From the NCBI GenBank assembly GCA_019055375.1, contig JAHQIW010007160.1, positions 124,001 through 188,000 of the forward strand: 64,000 nt of DNA. Direction: 5' to 3'. Positions 31,501 through 46,500 of this stretch are shown piece by piece. The stretch comes from Parelaphostrongylus tenuis (taxonomy: Eukaryota > Nematoda > Chromadorea > Rhabditida > Metastrongylidae). The first letter of the stretch is position 1, and every line of letters starts with the position of its first letter. The notes under the pieces are model-generated. The model saw only the letters and a program-made list of their open reading frames with translations. It made no database searches and was not told where the DNA came from. Position numbers and translations under genes: made by a program.

Positions 31501-34500
31501 ACAGGTATACGAATAAATGAAACACCGTTACGATATTCGTAGTCGTGCAATGCGCTGCTTCCATTCTGCACGAGATAGAAAATCCTCTCCGAGGTCGAAG
31601 ATTCGGTACATGACTGGTCTAATGAAAGCCTTTTCCGATTCATAATGAGCAGTACCTGTGGTGAAAATTTGAGGACGCCGTTGTACGACCACACTTTAAT
31701 ATAAGAGGGAGTCCATTTGGCCAGAATAGCTAGTGCGGAATTTAAATTTGTTGGCGTTTTTAGCAATTTAATGTCATTTTTGGATTGGAAATAAGCTTAT
31801 CATCTCGCTGCGACGTTCTTCTCATGCTTTTGCGATTCGGGCATAGTTTTGTTTCCGCGGTGGTCTTCGGGACGATTATGCTACATTCTTCTCCATTTTG
31901 AGATACCATATAGGTGAAGAATCTTTTGCTACACATTACATTCTAATCCTATTGAGCACCACCCTGTTCCTACAGTATGACGGTGAACTATTATGGAATA
32001 AGTTTTATAGAGAATTGATAACAATCGTCATATCCGGAACTACCATGCCTATAATCACCTTTGACGTCAAAATGGTGTTCTGAAATTATTTATTGTTTTG
32101 CGATTCAATAACCCTATAAGTAGAATATAAAAAAAGCTGCGAAGTACTTTGATTAGAGATGTCATGCATTACACGAAACGCCCCTGGATTGAAACTCTTA
32201 GAAACCATCAATATTTTCCATACCACTAAGTTCAAACTCAGGCAATCAGCGGCATTCGTGAAGACGAGCAATATAACGTAAACTAATATAGGATTAATAA
32301 TAGTCAGTGATGTTACTTTATCGACTATCGTAAAGATATCGCTAATTCGTCGTAAATATTTGAAATCTGTTGCCTCATAGAGACATGGAATCGAAGAGCT
32401 AAAATGAAACAAAAGGATGCTAATGCTTTACAATGTAGGGAAAAGTGATGGTGATGAAGATTAGTATGCATCCATGCATGTATGTGTCAAATTTCTATTT
32501 CTTCATTCCATTTGGTGCAACACACTGACTGAACTGCGAGAATGAGTGCAAATGCTAAGATTTGCTGACAGCAGCCAACAAAACAGAAAAAAATGTCTCC
32601 TTGAGTTTTTGTTACCGCTTGTTCTGTAACTTTATTTTGGATCTGTAATACCAGGTGTTCAACAAAGTTTGATTTGTGTGCTTTTTCATGCACTATGTAC
32701 CATAAATTCCATTGAGAGCACACAGCGCACTTGCTAGAAGTACCCTGTAATACACATATGATCTTTGGTTCAACAATGTATCATGATCTGGAATCAGACT
32801 TGCCTTCGAGGATGAAAGCATTGCTTTTATACATCGGCAGACCTCTATAAGTCATTATGTAAGCCAAATGTGATGTATACTCATAATCAAAGCGAGTGAC
32901 GCAATGACAGTGAAATTGTCTAGCCTAAACACGACACTTGTTCGATCTCGCCCCAGATTTAGCACCTTCCATCCTTCTAGAGTTGGAACTTAGCACCAGA
33001 CTCGTCTGGTATCAGCTAGGTTTCCCCTTCCTCAGAACATGGCACCTGCCATTGTTGAAGATCTGGAAGTTCTCTAGCAGAGCTATCCCAGTACTCAAGG
33101 GAAGTTTAGTTTGAACATCATTCAACGAAACGCGTGAAGAAGACTATAAATTTCAAACTAACAGTCGAATCCACAACCCGAAGACATTTGTGGATGATGA
33201 ATTCATGTTGACGAATTGAATGCAAGAAATCTTACGAATCACACAGCATGCTGTTTCGAATTGTGTAGATAAATTTGGCGAGCACCTTCTTCATTAATAA
33301 ATGCATGGTAATGAACTAACATATTATTTAAATTTTTTAGATTGACGAAAGATGGTTTTAGGGAACAGTGTACTTATGTTTTTTTATTTACATGATCCCC
33401 CATAGCATAAAATGCAGATCTCAACACTTCATCACTTTCGATACATTATCTCGCATCCGTAATGTTCTAAAATATTTTTCTTTGATTGTAAATTCGGCTG
33501 CCACTAGTGAACTGTACCTTTTACATGGACGTCGCTGATTATTGGTTGACTTGATTTTCCCTGGTATTCTTCGATTGCTTCAATGTTGCATTCCCAAGTC
33601 TTTAATACGGGTGGCCATTTGGCTTTGTGGATCAAAAAAAGCATTAAATTAGGTGTCAGTTTATCTGTCCAGGAAGATAAGTCGCGCTAGTGTTCTTCAG
33701 CGAGGTCGAACCATAGACCGTGCGTCTGTTGCTGCTCAATATTATTCACAATTTCGTTTGTCGCTTCCATTTGAAAAAAAAAAACGAAGAAAAACAGTTG
33801 GCAAGAAACCCTACTTTATTCTCATCCTAAAAATCCACTGTATTAGGTGTTTTCAACCACTTAATTAGTTGTCGAAATTATGTTCTCACATCATTTTGTT
33901 TTCAGTTGACTCAAACACTCAGTACGTTTCAGTTCCGTGTTCGTGTTCCAATCCGTGCTCGTCTTGAGGATCGAGGTGATTCGCATCTTATTATCATCTC
34001 TGGATGGCCAATCAATCCTATAAATCTCACTATTGAAAGGAATCATGTTGTTGAAACACAAATACTTTCTGATGACAACTCTGTCATATTCTTTGAGAGC
34101 CTAGTTGTTCGACCTGATAAAGGGTAACGTTCCATAACTGTTGAATTTAATTTGATACCTTTACAATTTTGATGCGACATATATATTGGTTCCAGTGCAT
34201 TATAGCCTGAAAATACCCCTTCATCGTGAAGCGAAGACGCCTCGTCTTGAGTGAAATACCATTTTTTATTGATTTTCTGATACCTGAAGTGATTGCTTCC
34301 ACTTTTTGGTCTGTTGAGAGGCTTTTACTCCGATAAACAAAATCGACTTTGTGCATTAATTGTTGTACAGATTTTGAATTTTGGGTACTTCTTCGCTAGT
34401 CGGCACTGTATGAAGGAACAACCCCTTTCGCTTGGCAAGAACTTTCCAAAAGAATTCTAACAACCATTCGAAAGCATAAATCTCTGGCAAGTGTGTTTTA

Positions 34501-37500
34501 TGGCTTTTTTCTAAAAAGCCTTTTTTTTTTGACGCTGTAGCAGAAAAAAAACATTGTGTTTCATAAACACATATTTCTCACAGGGCAGAACTCTTTTCCC
34601 GATTTAAGTAATCGTTCGATAGCGTAAGTTTCGGCCATTCCAACGCTGTGTTCAAATCATAGGAAAACCTTTTCAACACAGTTGTAGGATATACGCGGCG
34701 CACTTGTTTGTCCGCCTATCTGAGTGTTGGAGGGGAGGGAGGAGAGAGGGGGGAGGAGGAGGAGGTGATGAAAGAAGTGGCCGTGGTCTTTCTACAACAA
34801 TCGATCGATCGCGTTGAAGCGACTCACATGTGGAGTGCAATTTTTGTTATTTAATTTAGGTTTATTTCTCCTTTGAAAGAAATTTTAGATAAGGCGTGTG
34901 ACTCCGTTGCTACAAGATTTCCCTTACGCGTTTGTATGCTTCTCGCGCTCTCAGCCATTTAATAGTAGAAGCGCGTGGCCGGTGTAAAACATACTTCTAT
35001 TTTGAATGATTTAGCGGTGTCATAGAAGTAGTAAAAGAAAGGTCCACGAAATGCGATAGCCAGAGATTTGAGCTCTCAAATGATTACTAACTCTCTCATA
35101 AAAATTCTTGTCCAGCGAAAGAACCCATTTCTTCATTTTGTGCCGTCTAAGGAAAAAAAAAACCGAGTTTTGCCATGATTCACCCTTGGAACTCTGTTTC
35201 TGTCCAATCAGAAAATTGTCTTCGAGCTGTCAATCTTCTGTTATTGAGTGTACAGAAACCTATGAGGTTTTTAATGGTAAACACTCTGCGAATTTTTGTG
35301 AGCAGTGGTCTTTAAATTCGATCATCAGCGTTTACGTGTTTACAGCCCTGAACATGGTCCTGGAAAATCATCTTTAGGCAGTTACTGTTCTATCGTCGAG
35401 TATTTTCAATGTTCACTTTGGCCTGCTCTACGTGTCCTGTCGATCATCCAACTGGAAATTACTCGTTCGAAATCTGTTCGGCGATAAATTGTTATCGATT
35501 TCATAACCATATCAGTCATGCGGAAAATTATGTGAGTTAATTTCATTACTTCTATTCTGTCAAATGCTCTTGTAGAGGAGCTTGTTTTCTCAAATTTATT
35601 GTTCTTCCATTTATAACTTACGATAAAATTTGTTGTAGTCGTAATTGTGGACCGGTTGTCATCGTTATTGGATTTTTTCTTAAATTCATGTTCAGTTAGT
35701 TTTTTGAGCGCATTTTCACGTGTTTTATTGCCTTTTTTGTTATTCCTTTCTTACCAATAGATGGTGTTTTGGTACTTTTCCCCTACCACCCAAATTCACC
35801 ACCCCCCCCCCCTTCGCCCCCCGTCCCCCGGGAAAACGCCTTTCATGCTTTTTTCCAGAGTTTTGTAATCATTTGATAGTACAGACCTCGCGAATTTCAG
35901 CAGTATACTTATTTTCCAAATGAGCCGCTGAGTACGCTGTGACTGTGAGAATAAAATCATTTTTCACACTAGAACATTTTTTTTTGCTTCACAAAGCTTT
36001 TCCTATAGACTTTTGATAACTATTCGATAGCCTAAATCGTGAAAACTCCAAACGTGCACTTGATTTTTCAAAAAATTTTTTAGATGTGCTGTAATGCTTG
36101 GAAGAAAATTGCATTTGACTCGCAATGCGCATTCTTTGCTTTGGTAAGTTGGTTGGACTTCGAAACATTGGCATTGAAGCATCCATCTTTCGGAACATTA
36201 CACATGCCCTAGCAGACAAGAACTGCGCACTGAAGGCAAAACCTAATCTTTTTTTTTTGGTTGCAATAACGCAGTAAGAAGTCTTTTTTGAAAACCAAGC
36301 GTACCATTAGAGTCGTCGAGATTTGTGCCATTGAATGGTTCCTATAAGTCTAGAAGGGAAGCTTTGTCTAGCGAAAAGTGTTTAACATAATTTTATTTTT
36401 GCCGCCAGATCGCATAAAAGGAGTTTTTCTTTAAAAACCAGGAGTGTCGTTGAAATTCTCGAAATTCAAGCTGTAGATTGACTACTAAACCTTCAGGAAA
36501 AAAGACGAAAAACGCGTTTTTCCCAATCGACCGAAAATGGGTGCGGATAGGGGCAAACTGCTGATGTTATTTCGCGAAAAATTTACTTGAAAATTTGCCA
36601 TGACAGTTATCATTACAGTATTTCCGATCGGATAGTATTTTTTCTCCAGGCTTTTTTTACAGTCACATGTTTGGCGCCATAATTTAATAACGTGGACGAC
36701 GATTGCACCGCTTCTTATATTATTCTTCATAACACCTGTAATATTGATAATTGTGTTAAGATTGCGAGTAATGCAGATTTGTTGCACAAAGGTATGTTAA
36801 TTGAATGAGTGAAGTTGTTTTTCTCCCTTTCATCTAATTTGCCCCTTAATTATTGCATTGCTTCGGCTGCATGTTGATGAAAATTTTTATGTATTTATTT
36901 AAAAAAAGCTATTCTACAAACCAACTATCTGTTCACCTCAGCATTCTTTAGCAATACCCTGTTTTCTCTCTGAGCTATACTCTCCTTCTTCAGAGCTCGG
37001 TAAGATGAAATTGTTCACAATCCATGCAGTCTAAAATCCTCCATTATTCTTGTAGAAAAAATCTCTAAATCTAGATTTTAATCGCATCAGCTTTCAACAT
37101 GCTCACCGCTTTTACAAGTCTCCCATTGAGTTGTTCAAGTGGAAAACTATCGGGCAAAGATCACATGGACTCACAATGTACCTCCCAGTGCTTTATTTGC
37201 TCGGTGGTCCCCACTTGAAAAACTCATTGCAAGACATACAAAAAGCGGTGAGTATGTTGAAAGGTGATATTGTCTTTGAAGAGATTAGAATATAGGGCTT
37301 GTAATCCTTCCTAAAAGAGTAATGAACGTGTTTGACTAACTGGCTTGTGAACAACTCAATCTTTCCAGGCCTGAAGAAGGCAAAACTGTTGAAAAATCAG
37401 CTGTTCGAATGAAAATTGCTAGAAAACCTTGGGTCTGGCTTTCTCTCCTTTAGTCAGATTTACTCAAACACATTTTCGACGATAAATACTTCCTGAAATT

Positions 37501-40500
37501 TTTTTGGAAGAAGGGATCAATAGTGATACTAAACGCGTGTTTTTCATAAGCTCAACTCGTTATCATTTTTAAATTTACAGTCAATCCTTTTACGTAAAAG
37601 AACTACTCGAAGTAGTATTGGATCACGACGGGCGAGTCGAGTTACTGAGGAAACACTATTAAGGCTCGGTAACATACGTTCTTCATAAGAGAGTTTCCTA
37701 AACAACCTGCCTTCCTTTTTTTTCCTTTTTTTCAGTTTCGTTTTCTTTTCTGTTTTAGAAGAGCGGTCATCTTTATCTTCTTCTGACTATTCCGGTCAGC
37801 TTATACCTTTCATCAACTTGGGTTCGATTCAAATACACGAATGTATTGGAAAGGTATCTCAAGTGGCTTTACATAGATGCATTATTAGAGGAGAGAACTA
37901 CTTGGAGTGCTCATAATGCTGTTTTTGGTGACTCCATAAACTTTAGTATGAGCAAATGGGCAGTGTTTCGTTGTTATCAATTTCATTGGCGAGTTCATGA
38001 AGATGATCTTCATGGCGATATATCTCTTATCAAACGCTACGTCAATCCGATTTTGTGCGATAAGATCGTGACTTTTGCTTAGTATTCGTACTTTTGATGC
38101 GTACTAATTGAACACAATGCCAAGTACTGTTTATTTCCATTTTTTACTGCGTTGAACAGAAGAACTGATGAATTTTAGTGATGAACATATATTTAATGAC
38201 TAAGCGTTTGCAATATTCGATAGAAATGGTGCACAGTCATGAGTTGCTTTAAATTCGTAGCACGAAAATTGGCTTCTAGTAACCAATGTGGGTATGACTC
38301 TCTGTGTGCTTTGTGATATACTGAAAACTCTTGGATGATAATCTCAGTGCGTTGTCCATAAGGTCGTAGAAAGAGATTCACACTCGGAATATAACTGCTT
38401 GAAAAAATTAATCAGAACGTTCAGTCGGATACAACAATGAAAAACAAAATCTACATAAACGCGAATACTCGATGGATAACAGTCTACACTATCTACTTGC
38501 GCCTTTTTAAATGTTTGAACGGGAGAAGTTATCCCATTAGCGTAGTACATGAAAAGCATCACTTTACAAACGTTAATCATAGAACGCAAAGTAATAACGT
38601 CGTGTTAGTGATGATAACAAAGGTCGATTTATTATAAACATCTCCGTCAATTCAATACGACACCCACGGTCTAGCGAAGCTCCATTTGGAGTACAAAGGC
38701 TGGTAGTAGATCCGACAACACTAGCTCGCTGCATTTGTTGTCCACCGTTAGTCACCGTGTAGACCAAATACTCATTTTATCATCTCTACGGTGCTCAATG
38801 ACGATGAAGCCGCTTTTGCGATAACTGTAGACAATTTTTCGATCGGTGAAAATTTTCAAGAATTCAGAGCTTTGCAGTTTTAAAGAAGAAACTTTTCTAT
38901 ATCTTATTGAAAGCATACATGATTTCTATGTGCTGTGTTTTCTTTATATTCATATATGCTTGCGATCACTTTTATCGGAAGTTCTAGTGAAATCTGATTT
39001 TTTTTACAAATAACACACATACGATCGGCAGCTTCAAACATGAATGATACATTGACAAACAGCATCGCGTCTTTGATGACAAAATTTTGCTTGGTTATTC
39101 ACCTGCGTGCTTTTCAGCCCTTGAGCAAAAGTGCTAGGAGATATATATCACAGATTTCAGCGGATCAAAATTCTTCGTAGCAAAACCAGAGACTTTCATT
39201 GTATCCATGGTCTGTAAATTTTCATACTTTCGATTGCACCTCGGATTCACTAACCACCAGATTTCGATGGCGTAACGTATCTTTGAGAGATTAGTCAGCT
39301 CCGTAAACTTTAGTTCTCTCAATATTTCATCAATCATTGTATGATACAAATGATTGCAAATATATTACGCTAATGATCAGGGGTGAAGGTTTTTGTTTAG
39401 GGTGAGTTTGGAGAAGTATACTGTGGTTCATGGGAGAAGACAGGGGAACGTTCTGTGGCCATCAAAACGATCAAAGCAGACGAGGACGTGGAGAAAGAGG
39501 TAGTAGATGCTTCCAAAATCAATTGATCATTGATTTTTTTCTCAAACCTATTAGTAATACAAATGATACCGATACGTGTAACCGAAGAATGTAACAACAA
39601 ATATACAACACTGAGCTTTGACGCTGAATTCCGTACGTGTTGGATTTCCAATTATTAGCCCTCAAGTGACCAGTTCTTACATGCGTTGGTAGTTGTATTA
39701 CTTGTTCCGTTCTTTTCGTTATCTTTCAACCACAGTTAATGAGCTGGTTGAGTAGGTCACGCGGTCCATAGAAGGATTCGGCTACAAGTTGAGGATCTTA
39801 GGGTCTTCTTTCCTCATCGAAATTATGAATGCTGATCAAGCTTGAGTTCCTCTTAAAGATCTGACACTGTCGTGCTGAACCGTTTCAAGATCGTCACCTC
39901 AAACAGCTGTCAACTTTTATGAATGTGAAGGTCGCTTCATGATTTACGATTCTTTTTGGGTGATAGCAAATTCTGTGGCGGTATCCATTTCTGTATTTAG
40001 TCCATCGACCAATCGAGAACGACTTAAACCGTATCCGGAATCATGGAAGAGTATCACGATGAGTTCGACAATGTTTCTCTTGTCGCCAATCAATATGATC
40101 AGTAGAGGTAAACTGGGTTTGGTGATAAGTAGTTTTACGAATTAGCCTTCTGAAATGACGTGAGGTTGGTTCCAGTTGCTGTTATTGCTGTGATTCTAGG
40201 ACCGACATTTCAGCAAACTGGGCTTCTTAGACCCTGAACGAGTCTTACATAGTACTATTTATATAATCCGGCTGATCATCTATAGTCCCAATGTAGGTTA
40301 TTAATTTAATTGAAGGTCAGTATGTTAAAGAAACGCTAATCAGTCGGAGAAAAGTCGTCAGGTCACTCACTGCAAAACATTCGTCCTCCCCATTTCAGTT
40401 TTGAAAATTGACGTTCATCTGTCGCGTTGAAATGTCAGCCGTCGAATCTTAAAAACAATAGCAATGACTGATACCGTATTCGTGTCAGCTCCGCGAGAAC

Positions 40501-43500
40501 AATTCGTAAGATTTATTATAAATTAACCATTAATGAGGAGCACATGTGACGCAGTAGTTAGAAGTGCTCCGCATCGCACACAAGATCGATGATGAGATCT
40601 CGCACTTATGGCTCACCAAGTCATCCATCTCTCCGGGGTCGCTAAACTCGTAGCAGACTTGCCTGGGAGGATAAGCGGCACTGACTCGATACAGTAGAAG
40701 GTCACCGCGAATCATTGTAAAGACTAGATATGCATTCAGGTCATCTCAAACAAAGCTAAAATTTGAAACGATTGGATGGCGCATCCCTCAGGGATCGATC
40801 GAGGCCGAGAGTTTTATCCTCTATCCTTCGATGATAATTGTCGAAGATTGTAGAACGACGATCTTTTATTTATAACTATGTATTTATCACCGTTAGTTAA
40901 TTTATGATTGTTGAGGTTTTCGTATCCAGTATAAATATTGTCTTTCTCAATAAGAATGTTCTTCTTTGAGAAATTGAATTTAGGCCGTTGTTTTGTCACG
41001 GTTGGAGCATCCAAATATAGTACGACTTTATGGAATGACGCGTAATGGGCCACATCTTTTGCTAGTCTTCGAGCGAATGAATTTAGGTATTGTTTCATTT
41101 CAGTATTGTCAGCAAAAGCCATATTTGTGTTTCATTTTCCTCTTCGCACATAACAGCTTTTTCTGTATTCACAGGTGATTTGCGTACCTATCTCCGAGCT
41201 CGTGCTCCAACATCATCTAGCTATTCGCAATTTCCTCCTGCTCTTGTGGAAGACGAACTTAGACTCATTGTTCGTCAGGTTGTTTGCGATTTATTACCTT
41301 TGTTGTTACCACTTATCAATTGACGATTAGATCTACTTTTCCAAAAGCATGGACAACAAAAATATAGCCCTGCCTGCTCACATTGTGGCCATTTTTGCTT
41401 ATTATTAACCCCTAAGAGACGACGTGTACCAGCTGAGGTACACGATTGTTTGAAGGCTTTTTCCGCTGCATAAGCGTTTTCTCTTAGACATTTGGCTCAG
41501 ACTTTTGGTAATCATTCGATAGTCTAAATCTCTGCAATTTCAATAATCTCTTCAGTTCTAAAAAAAGGCTTTTTATTAAATTGGAGCAACGTAAATAATA
41601 TTATGTTTCACACTCAATTTTCTTCATTTGCTCGACTGTGGCTTCAATTTGGATCTTCACTAAAGTTCCATTAATCGTTAGATATATCAAATTTCAAAAA
41701 TTTTAGTGATGTACTTTTTTTGGTTTTTTTTTGGTTTTTCGTAAGGGTATCATAGAACGATGTAAGAGCGAAAAGAAGATCACATTCCAAGGTTAAAATG
41801 ATACCCCAACGCTTGAAGGTCATAGGTGTTTTATTAAAGAAGTTTAAACGTCAGAAGTATCGTTACATAAAGAATCGAATACCACAAGTGAACCTTCAAC
41901 AAAGGTTTTCTGATATAAAGAATGATTAATTCTTTTGAAATTCTTCATTTCTCAGCGGCAATACCACCTTCTTGTGAAAAAATAAACAAACTGTCAAGCC
42001 CTGTCGTGCATTTGTATCACCTTTTTTGCGAGAATGTAGGTTAAAATCACATCTTCTAGAATTAGATATTCTGATAGAGGTCTACGTGGGATAAATCTGA
42101 TATGTAACTCGAGTAAGTGTAGAAAGAGGGCGCGTTCGTCATTGCGTATGATACGGTGCTTCCCCTATCAGCACACATATTCAAAGAAAAAGTATTTTTC
42201 GCTTTTCCTAGACATTTTATTAGTTACTCAATAGCGTAACTTTCAAAGAGTTGAAAGTTGTAATTTATTTTTTGGTAGGTCTTTATAATACGCCGTAACA
42301 ATGAAGAGAAAATGTTATTTAACACTCGAAAATCTTCCGATGAGTAAAGCTTCACCTCAAAAAATCCAACAATTTTTCGATAACACAAATTTCGACTAAT
42401 TTATTGATGTTATAGGTTTTCTAAGGAATCTCTTTATTGCGCTGCAACACTGAAATTAAGATTGCATTTCTCAAACCGTCACCGTTCGCTAACCAATTCG
42501 TAGCTCAAATCCCAAAAATTTCAATAGTGTCCTGGCTTTGAAAAGAAGACTTTTTGCGAGCCGTAGCAACAAGAAGAAAAACTGTGTTACACATCTGAGA
42601 ATTTCTCGCTAGACATGATCTTTCTCTCTGGCTTTCACACCCGTTCGATAGCTCAAATCTCAACAATTTCAAAAAATTTCTTGGTTTTTGGAGGAGACTT
42701 TTCAGTGCGCCGATAAAGAATATTGGGCTTTACACTCGACGCTCACCACACGCCACTTGTAAATTGCGCCCCTGCAGTATAATATAGAAACCTTGGAGAA
42801 ATAAAACACACTCTTCAGGTTCTTGATATTCAAGCTGTCGAGTAGTTACCAAAACCTCAAAAAAGATTAAAAATGCCTTTTTTGAATACTGGTGCGAAAG
42901 CAAAATTAGAGATATTCCTTGTGATCCCCTTTGTACAATGCAATACTATTAATTGAATGCCAAATTCGGTACGATTTCGTAGTAAACGAGCGTTTTTCTC
43001 TGTAGAAAACACGTATTACTAAGCCAAAAGCATATGGGCGACTAGGGAAAATTTTGTTTTATCGAAGTAACACTAGAATTCCAGAAATTTTTGTGAAACT
43101 AAGAGCAAAAGTCTTAATTAAACAATGAAAATCGCGCAATTCGTTTCGCGCGCATCGATTTCTATAGCCGTCGGTTAGACGTTAATATGAACTACAGAAC
43201 TAATTCGCTGAATTAATAAGTATCATTTTGAAAGATTTACTGACATGATCGTTTTATTAACTCTGAGGAACTTCAGAAATTCGAACTATATACGTTTTTG
43301 TAACAGTAAATGCGGGTCGCCATATCGTCACAGTGTTTGTAGAGCTCCGTAAAGTATAATGAAGCTAATTGTCGAGCAATCGCAACGTTCATTTTGCTCT
43401 ATAGTCATTACTTATCATGTTAATTGCTTGAACAGTTAATGAATCTTTCTCATGAATCACGAAGAAGCATACTTGACTTAAAATATTCCCAGCTGCTTGC

Positions 43501-46500
43501 GAATTTGCTCATCAGTTAAAATTTTTCCTTTGAGTTACGAAGTTCTCTCTAAGAATTCTGTGGGTTATCACTACTTAGAAAGTGTGAGTGTATTATAAGC
43601 ACTATGACGGTACTGATTCAATCTTGACTGAGCTTCCACATGTTGTTCTACTCTGTTCGAGTCAAGCTGTTGTGAGGATGAACACTTATGGACATCATCC
43701 TTACACGGACGGCGGCATAATCGATATCGTACGCGGTGTGCGATTGTCGTCGTTCAATCAGAAGTTCCCTCTGGGTTTCGAAGAAAAGTCGAGATTTCTG
43801 CATTGCTCTAGTATAACGTGATTTTCTCTCTACGCTCATATACTTTTTGCGCATTTATAACTCTTATGTGTGAAAAAAATTTTGAATGTGAAACGTAATT
43901 TTATTTTCGCGTTCACAGAGCACTATTGAAATTGTTCCAAAGACCACATTTGACTTTGAAATTGTGAAGATTTGTCCTACCGGATGAGTATTATTATAGT
44001 CCAACAAAAAGCGATACACTAATCTTAGCCGAAAAAACAAACCTGATCGAATGTGCGATATGTTTTTATTTTTGCTGCTATAGTTCATTAAAAAAGTATT
44101 CTTAAAGACAAGCATTTTGTTGAGGTCTCAAACGTTTAGACTTGCGAGTGACTACTAGAATTTTGCTAAAAAGGCTTTTCCCAGCAGAAAAAGACCTCTG
44201 GAAAATTGAGGGTCAAAATAATCCTTATTGTCCGCAAAGGGAAAATGAACGATGATCTAATGCAGTTGGAAACATAGGAAAATCCCCAACATAGCGAAAG
44301 TAAAATCATTTGAGGACCTATTTCAGTATGTTATCATCACTGGTCCATTACTCTCACTCTTTGAGGTATCCTTCTCGGTTAGTGGCGAGGGAGTGGCGCG
44401 TCCCTAGGTGGTGGATAGGAGAATAAACGGAAACCGAAGCGACCGTGTGCTTTCAGAGACGCAGTTGAATTCAGGGGATGAGCTCTCTGCTTCTGAAGCG
44501 CCAATTTGACAAAACTCTATTTCTACGAGTCAAGCAGGCCAAAAGCCTGCAATCAAGCGGATGGGAAGTACATGGGAGGCGGTTACGAGTCGCCTCCAAC
44601 AAACGCTCATTCCGCTCCTCCGAAAGAGACTGCCAAGCTACTCGTGAAAACCCAGCTCGTATAGAGCCCAGCAAGCTATACGTTGGGTGTCAAAATGCTA
44701 AAAACAGTAGTAAATATGGACCTCATTCCCCTGACTCAAAAAGAGCCCCTGGTACAGCAGCGCCAGGTAGGACGGGTACGAAGAGGCTGCTAAAATCTCC
44801 AATCCAAACTAGGCTGCCAATACTACTCAGATCTTTTCGCTAACCATGTTCTCCTACCGTCTTACAAATAGTAAGAAAATGAATCTGTCTTTCCATTAGC
44901 CCTCCCTTCCGAAGTCCGACATGTTATATCGTCGGTGAAGAACAAAGCAACACCCGGTCTGGACAGGATTAGACCAGAACACTTGAAGAACCTACCGCGA
45001 GTTCTCATCAACACCCTGGCTCGGCTCTTCACTCGCTACCTGTCAGAATGCAAATTCCCCACTCAATGGAAGACCAGCAAGACCGCATTGCTGTTCAAAA
45101 AAGGAGACCTCTACGGCATAGGCAACTATCGCCCAATCTGCATGCTGTCCGTTGTCTATAAACGTTGGTCATCCTGAACTGGATTGACAGAACACTGGAC
45201 GAAGGACAGCCATGCGAATAAGCGGGGTTCCAAAAAGGATGTAGTATCATTGACCACACATCTACACGGTCACAAGACTCATTGAAGTTTCACGAGAGTA
45301 CAAACAACCACTTGTCTCACTTTCATCGATCTGAAGAAAGCCTTCGATTTAGTGGAAGCAGAAGCGGTTTTAGAGGCTCCGGATAACTAGGGCGTCCCAT
45401 AAGAAGAGGGGTTCGGCAAGGCGATGCAATTTTGCGAAAAGTTCCCAGTGCCACCCTCCACAACGTCATGCGAACATTAGAATTGGGCGATATGTGAGTG
45501 AAAATTGACGGTCGACAATTAAACCATCTTCGCTTTGCTGATGATATCGTCCTCATAACACCAAGCATCAGGCAAACGGAACGAGTGCTGACCGATTTCA
45601 ACAACTTTTGTGGAATTATTGGTGTCCAACTAAGTTTAACGAGAACGATGTTCATGAGGAAGGCACTGGGTTTCGAATGTTCCATTCACGCTCAACGAAA
45701 CGAAAATCTCCGAATGCTCCAGTCACGTCTATGTGGGTCGTGAAATCAACATGATTAACGATCTGGGTCTAAAGTAATATGAATATGGAATAGTAATATG
45801 GACAAGAACCATTACAGCATATCAAGCGCTCAACAGGAGGACCACCGACTCGTTGGACTGATTTCTTCACGAAAGCATAGAAGAAAGATATGATGCTCAG
45901 CGATTCCCTAGAGCGAGGGGGACCCACTGGGCTACCATTGCACGCGATAGGGAGAAATGGAAGTGTTGCTGGTATTCGCTTGAGTCACTCGACGATCAAC
46001 GGGGCGACAGGTGATACAGGTAATTATCACTGGTAGTGCTATCATTACTAACAGTAGGAGCGTTAAAGGTCGCGGAAGGAAGCTTCCGGCGTTGATCAGA
46101 ATCTGAGGGATGCGCCACCCATTCGTCTTCATTTTTAAGGTGATTGAATGCATATTTGGCCTTTACAATTACTCGCGGTGACCTACGATATATCAGCAGT
46201 GCTGCTATCCTCCCAAATAAGGGTTTTTACGATTTTTCAAACCTCATAATGATGAAGGGCATAGTGAACTTACGTGGGGTTGAACCGGTGACGGCGTATG
46301 TATTGCAGAGCTCCTCTAACCACTGTGCTCCACGCACATCATGCTGAGTAACTGTTAACATTGCAGCTGAAATCAACATAGCGACTTTTTAGATCGTATC
46401 CGGATTGTGTTACCTTTCAACCCAACAAATCGTTCATCGTGATCTTGCTGCACGTAACTGTCTTGTGATGTGGTGAAAGTGACTTGCGCTGTTGTTTAGC

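Noticed and set aside
34728..34768. Purine-rich block as a coding exon
   Set aside because: Low-complexity GGA repeats with no splice sites or frame support.
37370..37410. CCTGAAGAAGGC...GAAA as a hammerhead core
   Set aside because: Stem II does not pair and no stem I or cleavage triplet fits.
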